Source: Affinundibacterium fentianense
GTDB lineage: Bacteria > Pseudomonadota > Gammaproteobacteria > Burkholderiales > Burkholderiaceae_D
Reading direction: 5' to 3'
Length of the DNA stretch: 64,000 bases
Assembly: GCF_018139545.1 (NCBI RefSeq)
Contig: NZ_JAGSPJ010000002.1
Coordinates: 620,001 to 684,000 of the forward strand
In this document: in pieces, positions 36,215-47,175 of the stretch
Layout of the letters: every line of letters begins with the position of its first letter
Position numbering within the stretch: position 1 is the first letter of the stretch
Position numbers and translations under genes: made by a program
Notes under the pieces: model-generated
What the model saw: only the letters and a program-made list of their open reading frames with translations
Databases searched by the model: none
Told to the model about the DNA's origin: nothing

Positions 36215-39130
36215 ATGCTTTCTCATTTAAAAGATACTGATTTCGGCACACCTCGTCGCGAATCTGAACAAACAGTCAGCCTAGAAATCGACGGTGAAAT
36301 CGTCACCGTTCCAGCGGGTACTTCCTTGATGCGCGCAGCGGTGGAAGCTGGAGTACAAGTTCCTAAACTGTGCGCCACTGATAGCTTAGAACCATTTGGC
36401 TCTTGCCGCTTATGTTTAGTCGAGATTGAAGGACGCAAAGGTTTTCCCGCCTCATGCACCACACCTGCGGAAGCGGGCATGAAAGTCAAAACTCAAAGCC
36501 CGGAGTTGCAAGAATTACGCAAAGGCGTGATGGAGTTATACATCTCCGATCATCCTTTAGATTGCCTGACCTGCTCTGCCAATGGCAATTGCGAATTGCA
36601 AGACATGGCGGGTGTCACGGGATTGCGCGAAGTGCGCTACGGTGTTGGTGCGGGCGATAGTAAAACTAGCGGCGGCAAGCATCATCTCGATAGCAAAAAA
36701 GATGAATCGAATCCCTACTTCACTTACGATCCATCCAAGTGCATCGTTTGTAATCGTTGCGTACGGGCTTGCGAAGAAACCCAAGGCACGTTTGCTTTAA
36801 CCATTAGCGGCCGTGGATTTGAAGCACGGGTTTCACCGGGCCAAGATCAGCCATTCATGGAATCGGAATGTGTGAGCTGCGGCGCTTGTGTTGAAGCTTG
36901 CCCCACCGCGACTTTGCAAGAAAAAACGGTGATCATGTTGGGTCAAGCAGAGCACAGCAAGATCACCACTTGCGCGTATTGCGGCGTGGGTTGTGGTTTC
37001 AAAGCAGAGATGAAAGGCAACCAAGTGGTACGCATGGTACCGTGGAAAGATGGCAAAGCGAATGAAGGACACTCTTGCATCAAAGGACGTTTTGCTTGGG
37101 GCTATGCAACCCACAAAGATCGCGTCACCAAACCGATGATACGCAAAAGCATCCATGACGCATGGCGCGAAGTGAGTTGGGATGAGGCCATCAATTATGC
37201 TGCTTCCGAATTTAAACGCATACAAGCCAAGTACGGCAAAGACGCCATCGGCGGCATCACCTCATCTCGCTGCACCAATGAAGAAACCTATCTAGTACAA
37301 AAATTAGTGCGCGCGGCTTTCGGCAATAATAATGTCGATACTTGCGCGCGCGTTTGCCACTCTCCAACTGGCTATGGACTTGGTCAAACTTTTGGTACGT
37401 CGGCGGGAACACAAACCTTTAAATCCGTCGAACATGCGGATGTGATTATGGTGATCGGTGCCAATCCAAGTGATGCGCATCCGGTGTTTGCCTCACGTAT
37501 GAAAAAACGTCTACGCCAAGGCGCAAAATTGATCGTGATTGATCCGCGCCAAATTGACTTGGTCGATGGACCGCATGTCAAAGCGGATTATCACTTACAA
37601 CTCAAACCTGGTACCAATGTCGCCATCATCAGTGCGCTGGCGCATGTGATCGTGACTGAAGGATTAGTCGCGCAAGACTATGTACAACAACGTTGCGACG
37701 ACAAATCATGGCGTGAGTGGAGCGCATTTGTGGCGCGTGCCGACAATTCACCCGAGGCGATGGAAGCTGTCACAGGCGTCCCTGCTGCACACATCCGTGC
37801 TGCTGCGCGCTTGTACGCAACCGGCGGCAACGCGGCGATTTACTATGGCTTAGGCGTGACCGAACATGCGCAAGGTTCAACCATGGTGATGGGTATCGCT
37901 AATCTGGCAATGGCGACGGGTAACGTCGGACGTGAAGGCGTGGGCGTCAATCCTTTGCGCGGTCAGAACAATGTGCAAGGTGCTTGCGACATGGGTTCCT
38001 TCCCGCATGAATTGCCAGGCTATCGTCATATTTCTGATAGCACGGTGCGTTCGCAATTTGAAACGGCATGGGGGGTTACACTGAATCCTGAACCAGGTTT
38101 ACGCATCCCGAATATGCTCGACGCTGCGCATGCGGGCGAATTCAAAGGCCTGTATTGCGAAGGCGAAGATATCGTTCAATCTGATCCCAATACCCAGCAC
38201 GTCACTGCTGCATTGATGGCGATGGAATGTCTGGTGGTACAAGATATCTTTTTGAATGAGACAGCAAAATACGCTCACGTGTTTTTGCCGGGATCTTCTT
38301 TCCTCGAAAAAGACGGTACCTTTACCAATGCTGAACGCCGTATCTCACGCGTACGCAAAGTGATGCCGCCCAAGGCTGGTTATGCTGATTGGGAAGTGAC
38401 CATGAAACTGGCAAATGCGCTTGGCTATCCTATGCAGTATCAACACCCCAGCGAGATCATGGCAGAAATCGCCGCACTGACACCGAGTTTCCGTGGCGTC
38501 AGTTACGAAAAAATTGACCAACACGGCAGCGTGCAATGGCCATGCAATGAAACCACCGCAGAAACCGGCACCGCGATTATGCATGTCGATCAATTCGTGC
38601 GCGGCAAAGGACGTTTTATCATCACGCAATATGTCGCCACCGATGAGAAAGTCACACGCAAATTCCCGCTCTTGTTAACCACTGGACGGATTCTGTCGCA
38701 ATACAATGTCGGTGCGCAAACCCGTCGCACAGAAAACAGCCAATGGCATCACGAAGACCGTTTGCATATTCATCCGCATGATGCAGAAGAACGCGGCATT
38801 CAACACGATGCGTGGGTCAAAATCGAAAGTCGCGCGGGCGATACGGTATTGCGTGCCTTTGTGACGCAAACCATGCAACCGGGCGTGGTGTACACCACTT
38901 TCCATTTCCCCGAATCGGGCGCGAATGTGATTACCACCGACAATTCGGACTGGGCGACTAACTGTCCTGAGTACAAAGTGACCGCGGTGCAAGTCATGCC
39001 CGCCAAACCGAGCATGGAACAATCTGCATGGCAGCAAGCGCAACAAGCGTTTGATGCTGAACAATTGGCGCTGGCACAGGCTGCTTGGCCTGAGAAGACA
39101 CAATCATCAAGGACGCAATCGACAACATGA
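36215..39130 (+). CDS. fdsA: NAD-dependent formate dehydrogenase alpha (catalytic) subunit
   Basis: 971 residues, in the expected range for FdsA. Cofactor sites in order: N-terminal [2Fe-2S] (CATDSLEPFGSCRLCLVEI...SC), His/Cys [4Fe-4S] (HPLDCLTCSANGNCELQ), two ferredoxin motifs (CIVCNRCVRAC and CVSCGACVEACPTATL), the [4Fe-4S] of the molybdopterin domain (CAYCGVGCGF), then the bis-MGD binding body. The active-site residue is Cys in VDTCARVCHSPTGYG, so this is the Cys form rather than the selenocysteine form. Cytoplasmic, no Tat signal. Overlaps fdhD by four bases. Confidence 0.96.
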   Translation: MLSHLKDTDFGTPRRESEQTVSLEIDGEIVTVPAGTSLMRAAVEAGVQVPKLCATDSLEPFGSCRLCLVEIEGRKGFPASCTTPAEAGMKVKTQSPELQELRKGVMELYISDHPLDCLTCSANGNCELQDMAGVTGLREVRYGVGAGDSKTSGGKHHLDSKKDESNPYFTYDPSKCIVCNRCVRACEETQGTFALTISGRGFEARVSPGQDQPFMESECVSCGACVEACPTATLQEKTVIMLGQAEHSKITTCAYCGVGCGFKAEMKGNQVVRMVPWKDGKANEGHSCIKGRFAWGYATHKDRVTKPMIRKSIHDAWREVSWDEAINYAASEFKRIQAKYGKDAIGGITSSRCTNEETYLVQKLVRAAFGNNNVDTCARVCHSPTGYGLGQTFGTSAGTQTFKSVEHADVIMVIGANPSDAHPVFASRMKKRLRQGAKLIVIDPRQIDLVDGPHVKADYHLQLKPGTNVAIISALAHVIVTEGLVAQDYVQQRCDDKSWREWSAFVARADNSPEAMEAVTGVPAAHIRAAARLYATGGNAAIYYGLGVTEHAQGSTMVMGIANLAMATGNVGREGVGVNPLRGQNNVQGACDMGSFPHELPGYRHISDSTVRSQFETAWGVTLNPEPGLRIPNMLDAAHAGEFKGLYCEGEDIVQSDPNTQHVTAALMAMECLVVQDIFLNETAKYAHVFLPGSSFLEKDGTFTNAERRISRVRKVMPPKAGYADWEVTMKLANALGYPMQYQHPSEIMAEIAALTPSFRGVSYEKIDQHGSVQWPCNETTAETGTAIMHVDQFVRGKGRFIITQYVATDEKVTRKFPLLLTTGRILSQYNVGAQTRRTENSQWHHEDRLHIHPHDAEERGIQHDAWVKIESRAGDTVLRAFVTQTMQPGVVYTTFHFPESGANVITTDNSDWATNCPEYKVTAVQVMPAKPSMEQSAWQQAQQAFDAEQLALAQAAWPEKTQSSRTQSTT

Positions 39131-39978
39131 ACTCGATGAATGCAAGCATGTCGATCAGTGATTTGGATGTACAGACCCAAGATACCCGCGCGCAGCCAGT
39201 GATGCGCTTGCGCGATGGTCAACTGCAACAAGCGCAAGACCAGATTGCGCAAGAAGTTGCAGTCGCCTTTGTGTTTAATGGCATTGCCTTTGCGGTGATG
39301 ATGGCGAGCCCAAGTGATTTGCATGACTTCGCTTATGGCTTCGCTTACTCCGAGGGCATCATCGACCACGCTACGCAAATCTATGATTGCGAAGCAAAGC
39401 AAGAAGCGCAAGGCTATACAATCGATATCACGATTGCCGGCGCTTGCTTCGCTCGACTCAAAGACAAGAAACGTCAACTTGCGGGTCGCACTGGCTGCGG
39501 TTTATGTGGGGTTGAGAGTCTGGAGCAAGCGATACGCCAACCAGCGGCGATACAATCCGAAATACGTTTTTCTGCACCAGCGATTTCAAGCGCATGTACT
39601 GCGATGCGTACTCAACAAAATTTATTAGACGCAACTGGCAGCAGTCACGCCGCTGCGTGGTGCCATGCGGATGGAAGAGTTGCCGTCATTCGCGAAGATA
39701 TCGGCAGACACAATGCGCTCGACAAGGTGATCGGTGCTTGTCTGCGCCAAGGCCTAAACATGCCGCTAGGCTTTGTCTGCGTTACCAGTCGTGCCAGCTA
39801 CGAGATGGTACAAAAAACTGCGAATGCCGGGATTCCATTACTCGCCGCGATTTCCGGTGTGACCAGTTTAGCCATCGATATCGCACAACAAGCTGGTTTA
39901 TGCTTACTCGGCTTTACCCGAGGCCAAGACTTTAGCGTCTATTGCCATTCACAACGTTTACATTTCACGACAACATGA
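39127..39978 (+). CDS. fdhD: Formate dehydrogenase accessory sulfurtransferase FdhD
   Basis: 283 residues. The sulfurtransferase Cys pair is in GRTGCGLCGVESL, and family motifs include DFAYGFAYSEGII, REDIGRHNALDKVIG and VTSRASYEMVQK. FdhD transfers sulfur from a cysteine desulfurase to the molybdenum cofactor of formate dehydrogenase, which is needed for activity (fdsC in the fds nomenclature). It overlaps both fdsA and fdsD by ATGA junctions. Confidence 0.95.
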   Translation: MNSMNASMSISDLDVQTQDTRAQPVMRLRDGQLQQAQDQIAQEVAVAFVFNGIAFAVMMASPSDLHDFAYGFAYSEGIIDHATQIYDCEAKQEAQGYTIDITIAGACFARLKDKKRQLAGRTGCGLCGVESLEQAIRQPAAIQSEIRFSAPAISSACTAMRTQQNLLDATGSSHAAAWCHADGRVAVIREDIGRHNALDKVIGACLRQGLNMPLGFVCVTSRASYEMVQKTANAGIPLLAAISGVTSLAIDIAQQAGLCLLGFTRGQDFSVYCHSQRLHFTTT

Positions 39979-40217
39979 ACACTCTCGACAAACTCGTCAA
40001 AATGGCGAATCAAATCGGCACATTCTTTGAAAGCTTCCCGGATCGGGAAGAAGCCTTAGATGGTATCGCCACTCATTTGAAAAAGTTTTGGACACCCGCA
40101 ATGCGACAAACCTTGGTCACCGCACTTGACGCCAATCAAGTGGATGGACTGAATGCCATCGTCACACTCGCAATTACGAAACATCGTGCCAACATCATTG
40201 CTACTGCCAAGCAATAG
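39975..40217 (+). CDS. fdsD: Formate dehydrogenase delta subunit
   Basis: 80 residues from ATG 39975, which overlaps the fdhD stop; an upstream in-frame ATG at 39942 lies inside fdhD and is less likely. Pattern KLVKMANQIGTFFESFPDREEALDGIATHLKKFW is typical of FdsD. The small subunit is required for stable, active enzyme assembly. Last gene of the fdsGBACD operon. Confidence 0.92.
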   Translation: MNTLDKLVKMANQIGTFFESFPDREEALDGIATHLKKFWTPAMRQTLVTALDANQVDGLNAIVTLAITKHRANIIATAKQ

Positions 40218-40303
40218 TCAAGGCGAATTCAATCGAATAATATTAGGTTTTCTAGTTGAGCTTTTGGTTTGCACTTTTCATTTGCGCTTTTCATTTACTT
40301 AAC

Positions 40304-40321
40304 AACTAGAATTCTCTAGTT
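40304..40321. repeat. Perfect 18-bp palindrome with CTAG half-sites
   Basis: AACTAGAATTCTCTAGTT forms a 7-bp stem with a 4-base ATTC loop. Further CTAGTT copies lie at 40252 and 40338 and an ACTAG at 40376. CTAG is normally rare in proteobacterial DNA. Operator or terminator role for the flanking fdsD and MCP genes is possible but unproven; there is no T-run. Confidence 0.6.
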
Positions 40322-40454
40322 CCAACAAAACGAATATCTAGTTCTTCCGAGGTATTACAACACCCTGATGGCGTGACTAGACTTGATCTGGTCAAGGTTG
40401 ATAATCAGCCTAATTCGATGCTGCCCTAGCATCCTCCCAATCAGGAGTCTCGTC

Positions 40455-42083
40455 ATGTCACGCTTTTCCGATTTTAAAATAAGCTTACGCCTCGCTGTTG
40501 GCTTTGGCATTCTAATAGTGATGATGCTTGGTATGGGCAGCATCGCTTGGCTACGATTTGCGGAAGTCGATGCTGTCAATACGCGCATCATTGAAAAAGA
40601 TTGGGTGAAAGCGGAGTCCGCCAATATCATCAATGCGACGACACGCGCCAATGCTCGCAACACGATGGAACTTTTGATCACCGAAGATCCACAACAAGTT
40701 CAAGCGATCAAACAATCCATCGAGAATAATAAGAAAATCATCAGCGATGCACTCGACATGCTCAAACAATTAATTTATCTACCCGAAGGCAAAGCGCACT
40801 TAGCCAGCTTAACCGAGCGACGTATCGCCTATGTTGCTTCTTTCTCAAAAGTTGCGCGTCAAATTGATGCTGGTGACCGAGCAGCTGCTACGCTCACGAT
40901 GAACCGCGAAACTCTACCCGCTTTAGACGCATTACAAGAACCTATCGTCGCACTGACAAAATTACAAAAACAAATTGTCATCAATAGCAGTCAAGAAGTG
41001 CGAAATCGGATTCAAGCCGCTCGTTTGCTATTAATCGGGCTGATGTTAACTGGAACATTCATTGGGATGGGCCTAGCTTGGTTCATCGCGCGTTCGATTA
41101 CCCGCCCACTGAGTGAAGCGGTGCATATTGCGCGCACGGTAGCGGCTGGCGATTTGACTAGTATTGTCGAAGTCACTAGCAAAGATGAATGTGGTCAGCT
41201 ACTGCAATCGATGCAAGACATGAACGCCAGTCTCATCAAGATCGTACATCATGTGCGTAGTGGCACTGAGCTCATGGCAAACGCTTCGCATGAAATCGCA
41301 GATGGGAATATGGAGCTTTCTTCACGTACCGAAGAACAAGCCAGTGCTCTCGAAGAAACTGCCGCATCGATGGAAGAACTCGCCTCCACCGTAAAGCATA
41401 ATTTTGAATCGGGGGAGCATGCAAATCGTCTCGCCGAATCGGCTGCACAAGTAGCTGTAAAAGGAGGTGCAGTCGTTGGTGAAGTTGTCCACACGATGGA
41501 AGCAATCAATCTATCTTCGCGAAAGATTGCAGATATCATCGGCGTGATCGATGGCATTGCATTTCAAACCAATATCTTGGCATTGAATGCGGCGGTCGAA
41601 GCCGCACGCGCAGGTGAACAAGGCCGTGGTTTCGCCGTTGTCGCCTCTGAGGTTCGTTCGCTCGCGGGACGATCCGCTGCAGCCGCCAAAGAAATCAAAA
41701 CTTTGATTACCGATTCAGTCAGCAATGTGAGTGATGGTTGCCGATTAGTAGAACAAGCCGGCAGCACGATGGATGAAATCGTGGTGCATGTGCGTCGCGT
41801 TGCCGATTTGATGGGCGAGATCACGACTGCCAGCCGTGAACAAACCACCGGCATCGAACAAGTGAATCAAGCAGTTGGTCAAATGGATACGGTCACCCAA
41901 CAAAACGCAGCCTTGGTAGAAGAAGCCGCCGCTGCGACCCAGGCATTGGATCACCAAGCGACCCTATTAGTGCAAGCAGCTAGCGCATTCAAAATGCCAC
42001 TATCAGCATCGAGTATCACCGCAAAGCGCGCGATGACAGCCCGCGTTGATGATCAAGAACTGCCAGCTTTAATTGGAATGTGA
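40455..42083 (+). CDS. Methyl-accepting chemotaxis protein
   Basis: 542 residues from ATG 40455, which has AGGAG eight bases upstream; the frame runs back to a TTG at 40383. First membrane helix at about 12-34, a four-helix-bundle periplasmic sensor (IEKDWVKAESANIINATTRANARNTMELL, typical of 4HB_MCP), second helix (LLLIGLMLTGTFIGMGLAWFIA), HAMP, then the signalling domain with the hairpin tip IDGIAFQTNILALNAAVEAARAGEQGRGFAVVASEVR. It ends without a CheR-tethering pentapeptide. Ligand unknown. A bacteriohemerythrin gene follows on the same strand. Confidence 0.95.
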   Translation: MSRFSDFKISLRLAVGFGILIVMMLGMGSIAWLRFAEVDAVNTRIIEKDWVKAESANIINATTRANARNTMELLITEDPQQVQAIKQSIENNKKIISDALDMLKQLIYLPEGKAHLASLTERRIAYVASFSKVARQIDAGDRAAATLTMNRETLPALDALQEPIVALTKLQKQIVINSSQEVRNRIQAARLLLIGLMLTGTFIGMGLAWFIARSITRPLSEAVHIARTVAAGDLTSIVEVTSKDECGQLLQSMQDMNASLIKIVHHVRSGTELMANASHEIADGNMELSSRTEEQASALEETAASMEELASTVKHNFESGEHANRLAESAAQVAVKGGAVVGEVVHTMEAINLSSRKIADIIGVIDGIAFQTNILALNAAVEAARAGEQGRGFAVVASEVRSLAGRSAAAAKEIKTLITDSVSNVSDGCRLVEQAGSTMDEIVVHVRRVADLMGEITTASREQTTGIEQVNQAVGQMDTVTQQNAALVEEAAAATQALDHQATLLVQAASAFKMPLSASSITAKRAMTARVDDQELPALIGM

Positions 42084-42196
42084 ACGCCCTACTTTGTGTA
42101 TTCTTTTGACTTAAGCGAGCACCGGCATACTTTCAACAACTTGAATTTGATCAAAAAAGAAACAAAGAAACGACAGTCAGCAATCAGGAGAAACGC

Positions 42197-42613
42197 ATGG
42201 CATATTTTGAATGGGCCGATGATATGGAAATTGATCGTGGCCCCATAGACGACGATCATAAAAATCTAGTGCGATTAGTCAATGAACTACATACAGCGAC
42301 GAGTGCAGGACGAGGACACGAAGTCATAGAACAAATCATGGGCAATCTGATCAATTACACCAAGGATCATCTCGAACGAGAAGAACAGATTATGGCAGCG
42401 CTCCACTTCCCGAATTTAGAGCGGCACAAACAAGGTCATCAACAATTTGCTAAAAAGCTTAACGAGCTACAAGCAAAGTACGAGGCCGGCAGCATCACCG
42501 TTCCATCACAATTATCAACAGTATTGCGTGACTGGCTGTCGCTACACATCCGCCGCTCGGATAAAGAGATCAAAGTATTCTTACAAAGGAAAGAGAAGCT
42601 CGGTAAAAAATAG
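42197..42613 (+). CDS. Bacteriohemerythrin
   Basis: 138 residues, a full four-helix hemerythrin. Di-iron ligands are visible: DDDHKNLV (His), HLEREEQIM (His and Glu), ERHKQGHQQF (two His) and LHIRRSDKEI (His and Asp). An AGGAG lies before the ATG. It binds oxygen reversibly in the cytoplasm and may deliver or sense oxygen. Its position after a chemotaxis receptor suggests, but does not show, a link with aerotaxis. Confidence 0.93.
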   Translation: MAYFEWADDMEIDRGPIDDDHKNLVRLVNELHTATSAGRGHEVIEQIMGNLINYTKDHLEREEQIMAALHFPNLERHKQGHQQFAKKLNELQAKYEAGSITVPSQLSTVLRDWLSLHIRRSDKEIKVFLQRKEKLGKK

Positions 42614-42690
42614 TCTACTTGTATTTATCCCAATCGCTGCCATCAAAGGCTCAATCGCTCAATCAAAATAGCAATCAAAGTCAACACTGC

Positions 42691-43293
42691 TTATTTCACT
42701 TCTACACTTTCAACACGGATCAATTCACAAGCACCTGCACCAGTATCCTCACGCGTCAGCGACGATTGCCAATGCCATCCATCCGACGCATTCACTTCCA
42801 CCAATTTCCCGCGTAGGCGAATGATTTGTCCGGTTCGCAGTGCTTTCAGTTGCTCTTCGATTTTTGCATTCGCTGGAATCATGTGCATATTGGCGCTATG
42901 ACTTGCGATTTCAGAGGGAGGTCGCGGCGGCGTATCCTCCCAGCGATAGGAATAGAAGCGATGGCCTTGAGAAATCGTCAAGGATGATAAAACTTCAGAA
43001 TCCGACATCGATCCCCAACCCAAGGCCAAATCCACTGGAGACAAATCCGCCTCACGCCCAATCGAATACAATTCCTTCGCCAAAATGCGCGCTTCAATAT
43101 CAAAATCTGCCAGTGCCTTGATCGTGTAATCCCCCTTCTGCCAACTATCACCACGATCAAGCATCGTCTGCACCGGTTCACGCTCGACCAAAACACCGCT
43201 TGCATGCCTGATCGGCTTGTGTTGACGTTGTTGATACTGGTATCCCGCAAAACAAAGCAGCAGTAAAACAAACATCCATCGCTTAGATACCAT
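42691..43293 (-). CDS. Hypothetical membrane-anchored protein
   Basis: 200 residues. A single N-terminal hydrophobic segment (WMFVLLLLCFAGYQY) followed by a basic stretch suggests an anchor or uncleaved signal. The rest is soluble and contains LGWGSMSDSEVL, FYSYRWEDTPP, ANMHMIPAN and IRLRGKLVEVNASDGWHWQSSLTREDTGAGACELI, which together look like a conserved hypothetical family of proteobacteria whose function I do not know. GAGGTT precedes the ATG. It is convergent with the bacteriohemerythrin gene. Confidence 0.75.
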   Translation of the reverse strand: MVSKRWMFVLLLLCFAGYQYQQRQHKPIRHASGVLVEREPVQTMLDRGDSWQKGDYTIKALADFDIEARILAKELYSIGREADLSPVDLALGWGSMSDSEVLSSLTISQGHRFYSYRWEDTPPRPPSEIASHSANMHMIPANAKIEEQLKALRTGQIIRLRGKLVEVNASDGWHWQSSLTREDTGAGACELIRVESVEVK

Positions 43294-43346
43294 TTCCCAA
43301 CCTCAATTCATCGCTCCAATTGGATGGACAGCGTTACTGCACATAC

Positions 43347-43733
<387 letters not shown>

Positions 43734-43836
43734 TCATCATCAATGTTGGGGACACAAGACGCTCTGAGCACGCGCTAAGACACCGAATATCCAAACACTT
43801 GGCTATCAAGGTGTATCACTATCCATGGACACAGCA

Positions 43837-45036
43837 TTATCTTTGCATAAAGACGTCAGGGTTTTCTAACTGCATTGTTTCACAAAGGTCCACAATCGAC
43901 GCATCTAATTGACTGCCCGCGCCTAATCGTATTTCGCGAAGCGCAGCATTGATTCCCAATGCGGGTCGATAAGGGCGGAAAGAAGCCATGGATTCCATGA
44001 TATCGGCGATTGCTAAGATGCGCGATTCTTCTAAAATTTCGTTGCCTTTCAAACCTTGTGGATAACCAGAACCATCGATTTTCTCGTGGTGTTCACGCAC
44101 GATACGTGCAATTGGCCAAGGAAAAGGGATATCTTTCAGGATACGATACCCTGTTTCAGGATGCTCTCTGATCAGTGCCATTTCTGCAGGGTTCAAGCGA
44201 GATGGCTTGGTTAGAATTTCACTTGGGACCGCGATTTTACCTATGTCATGTACCAATGCCGCTAAGCGTAAGCCTTGAATTCTAAAGGGCTCCCATCCCA
44301 GTCTTTGTGCAATCGCACAAGCGATATCGGCAACGCGCTCCTCGTGCCCAGCAGTATAGGGATCGCGACTCTCTAAGGTGAGTGCGAGTGCGCGAATTGT
44401 TTGATACAAGGCTTCGTCCAATTGCTTCTGCGAGGCCGCCCGCTCTAACCTCTCATGTTCCAACTTGTGTGAGAGGGTGAGTTTTTCAATGCCATTCGCA
44501 ATTTCGACGGCAAGTGATTCAAACACAGGTAAGACGTGTTGAGAAAACGCATTCGGTTCTCGGGAGTAAATCACTAGTGCGGCTCTGCCATCGGGATGTT
44601 TGAGCGGCACCGACAAACTCGAACGCAGTCCAAACTGTGATGCCTTTTCCAGCCAAGGACTGAAATGCTGATCAATTGCAGCATCAGAAAGGATTTGCAC
44701 AGTTTGACTACGCAAACAAATACCCGTTGGTCCTCTTCCATAAGGAGAGTTTTCATCCCAACTTATTGTCACGCCTCTTAAATACCCCTCCGCTTCACCA
44801 GCACAGCCAAGATTTCTGACCGTTTTTTCCTCATCATCGATTGCCAGACCAATCCATGCCAGCATAAACGGCGTATTCGTCGTAATCGCCGTACAAATAG
44901 CCGAGAGCACGTCAGATAGTGTCTCCGCTTTAGAAATCGCTTGCACAGCGCCAGCGAAGGCTGACAAGGCCCAGTTTTCGACTTGTATTGGCTTATGCGA
45001 ATTGCCACCCTCATTGCCATCGATGTCTTCGTTCAT
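43837..45036 (-). CDS. GAF and HD-GYP domain protein
   Basis: 399 residues. A GAF domain (about 30-195: TNTPFMLAWIGLAIDDEEKT, LRSSLSVPLKHPDG) is followed by HD-GYP (about 210-380) with YTAGHEERVADIACAIA, LVHDIGKIAVPSEILTKPSRL, EHPETGYRIL, REHHEKIDGSGYPQGL and IADIMESMASFRPYRPA. Soluble; no receiver domain, so activity is probably set by a ligand of the GAF domain instead of phosphorylation. Third HD-GYP protein in the window. The catalytic HD and GYP residues are kept. Confidence 0.93.
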   Translation of the reverse strand: MNEDIDGNEGGNSHKPIQVENWALSAFAGAVQAISKAETLSDVLSAICTAITTNTPFMLAWIGLAIDDEEKTVRNLGCAGEAEGYLRGVTISWDENSPYGRGPTGICLRSQTVQILSDAAIDQHFSPWLEKASQFGLRSSLSVPLKHPDGRAALVIYSREPNAFSQHVLPVFESLAVEIANGIEKLTLSHKLEHERLERAASQKQLDEALYQTIRALALTLESRDPYTAGHEERVADIACAIAQRLGWEPFRIQGLRLAALVHDIGKIAVPSEILTKPSRLNPAEMALIREHPETGYRILKDIPFPWPIARIVREHHEKIDGSGYPQGLKGNEILEESRILAIADIMESMASFRPYRPALGINAALREIRLGAGSQLDASIVDLCETMQLENPDVFMQR

Positions 45037-45148
45037 TCACGCTATCCTCAAAGGTGGTAAATCAGTGGTTCCGGAAGAATTGTCTATTTTTAAACTGGCA
45101 TGATTTTTTGCATGCAGCGTACGGCCACTTAGTCTACTCTAAATAAGC

Positions 45149-46978
45149 CTATTCCACCGTCACACTCTTCGCTAAATTCCGCGGCTTATCCACATCCGTC
45201 CCACGCGCCAGTGCGGTGTGATACGCCAGCAATTGCAGCGGTACAGTATGCAATATCGGGGACAGCATGCCGTAGTGTTCTGGTAGACGAATCACGTGTA
45301 CGCCTTCGCTTGGTGTGATGCGGGAATCAGCGTCGGCGAAGACGTAGAGTTCGCCGCCGCGGGCGCGGACTTCTTGCATATTCGATTTGAGCTTTTCGAT
45401 TAGCGTGTCATTTGGCGCGACCGTGACTACCGGCATCTCTTTGGTGACGAGTGCTAGTGGGCCGTGTTTGAGTTCGCCTGCTGGGTAAGCCTCGGCGTGA
45501 ATGTAGGAAATCTCTTTGAGTTTTAAAGCGCCTTCGAGTGCGATGGGGTAATGCAGGCCGCGACCTAAGAAGAGTGCGTTTTCCTTGCGAGCGAATTCGT
45601 CTGCCCAAGCGATGATTTGTGGTTCTAGCGCGAGTACGGCGGTGATCGCTACTGGCAAGTGACGCAGGTCTTTGATGTGATCTTGTTCTTGCACTTCGCT
45701 TAAACGATCTTTACTTTGCGCTAGCGTGAGCGCCAATAAAAATAAGGCGGCGAGTTGTGTTGTGAATGCTTTGGTGGAAGCGACTCCGACCTCGACACCC
45801 GCGCGCGTGATGTAGGCGAGTTCGCATTCGCGCACCATGGCGCTAGTGGCGACATTACAAATCGTTAGGCTGTGCGGCATGCCGAGTTCACGAGCGTGTT
45901 TGAGGGCGGCGAGTGTATCGGCGGTTTCGCCGCTTTGTGAAATCGTGACGATTAAACTCTTAGGATCGGGCACGCTGTCACGATATCGGTATTCACTGGC
46001 GATCTCCACATTGACTGGAATTTTGGCGATGGATTCTATCCAGTATTTTGCCGTCATACCTGCATAGTAGCTCGTGCCACAAGCGAGGATTAAGACATTG
46101 TCGATCTCTTTGAATACGCGATAAGCTTTGTCACCAAATAGCTCGGGCATGATATTGGTGATGCCTTCTAAGGTATCGCCCAAAGCGCGTGCTTGTTCGA
46201 AGATTTCCTTTTGCATGTAGTGGCGATACGGGCCTAATTCTGCTGCACCAGTATGGGCGTGGACAGTGCGTACTTCGCGCTCGACTTGTTTGCCATGCAC
46301 GTCGACAATCCATACACGTTGCAATTGCAGATCGACGACATCGCCTTCTTCTAAATAAATAATCTGATCGGTGGTGCCAGCTAAGGCCATCGCATCAGAA
46401 GCCAAGAAATTTTCTCCTTTGCCGATACCCACAATCAGTGGTGAACCTTGACGCGCGCCGACCACGCGATGTGGCTCATCACGGCAGAAGACCGCAATGG
46501 CATACGCGCCCGTTAAACGCTTCACTGCGTGTTGTACGGTGTCGAATAAATCGCCGCTGTATAAGTGATCAACTAAATGGGCAATGACTTCGGTATCGGT
46601 TTGGCTTTCAAATACATATCCAGCTTGCATCAGTTCAGCACGCAGCTCTTCGTGGTTTTCAATAATGCCGTTATGTACCAAGGCGATGCGCGCATTCTCG
46701 CCATTCCGAGAAAAATGCGGATGCGCATTGGCAGAAGATGGTGCACCGTGGGTTGCCCAGCGGGTGTGCGCAATGCCAGTAAAACCTGCGAGGCCAGTTT
46801 GCTCGACCTGTGTTTGCAGCTCCGCTACGCGCGACGTGCTGCGTGAACGCTGTAATTTGCCATCGACATGCAGCGCCACACCGCAAGAATCATAGCCACG
46901 GTATTCGAGGCGTTTGAGACCTTCTAACAAGATAGGAGTGATATTGCGTTGTGCTACTGCGCCGACGATGCCACACAT
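45149..46978 (-). CDS. glmS: Glutamine--fructose-6-phosphate aminotransferase (isomerizing)
   Basis: 609 residues from ATG 46978, exactly the E. coli length; AGAGG lies seven bases upstream and Cys2 (MCGIVGAVA) is the glutaminase nucleophile. Motifs: [26 protein letters not shown], then two SIS domains ([23 protein letters not shown]) and the C-terminal [12 protein letters not shown]. It makes glucosamine 6-phosphate for cell-wall precursors. A longer frame to 47071 lacks support. Divergent from an Lrp-type regulator gene. glmU lies about 5 kb away on the same strand. Confidence 0.96.
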   Translation of the reverse strand: MCGIVGAVAQRNITPILLEGLKRLEYRGYDSCGVALHVDGKLQRSRSTSRVAELQTQVEQTGLAGFTGIAHTRWATHGAPSSANAHPHFSRNGENARIALVHNGIIENHEELRAELMQAGYVFESQTDTEVIAHLVDHLYSGDLFDTVQHAVKRLTGAYAIAVFCRDEPHRVVGARQGSPLIVGIGKGENFLASDAMALAGTTDQIIYLEEGDVVDLQLQRVWIVDVHGKQVEREVRTVHAHTGAAELGPYRHYMQKEIFEQARALGDTLEGITNIMPELFGDKAYRVFKEIDNVLILACGTSYYAGMTAKYWIESIAKIPVNVEIASEYRYRDSVPDPKSLIVTISQSGETADTLAALKHARELGMPHSLTICNVATSAMVRECELAYITRAGVEVGVASTKAFTTQLAALFLLALTLAQSKDRLSEVQEQDHIKDLRHLPVAITAVLALEPQIIAWADEFARKENALFLGRGLHYPIALEGALKLKEISYIHAEAYPAGELKHGPLALVTKEMPVVTVAPNDTLIEKLKSNMQEVRARGGELYVFADADSRITPSEGVHVIRLPEHYGMLSPILHTVPLQLLAYHTALARGTDVDKPRNLAKSVTVE

Positions 46979-47175
46979 AGAGACCTCTGCTTGAGCTTTG
47001 TTTAAGAATAGATGCGTCTGAATTAACGTATACCAACATGCTAATCGAGAGCACATGAAATTTTCTTTCAAAATTTATTAATTAATGATTAAATAGATCA
47101 CCAATCCACATGCATATCGATTTATTTCATTATTTAATGCAATTTGAAATCTTCATTCAATCATTTGCAACACTT
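46979..47175. promoter_or_regulatory. Divergent glmS/lrp-type intergenic region
   Basis: About 200 bases with an AT-rich centre near 47070-47100 (ATTAATTAATGATTAAAT), the probable shared promoter zone. An Lrp-type regulator often binds such AT-rich DNA. No precise promoter could be fixed. Confidence 0.4.

Noticed and set aside
38800-39477. 225-codon minus-strand frame over fdsA/fdhD
   Set aside because: Antisense to two conserved genes and lacking any motif.
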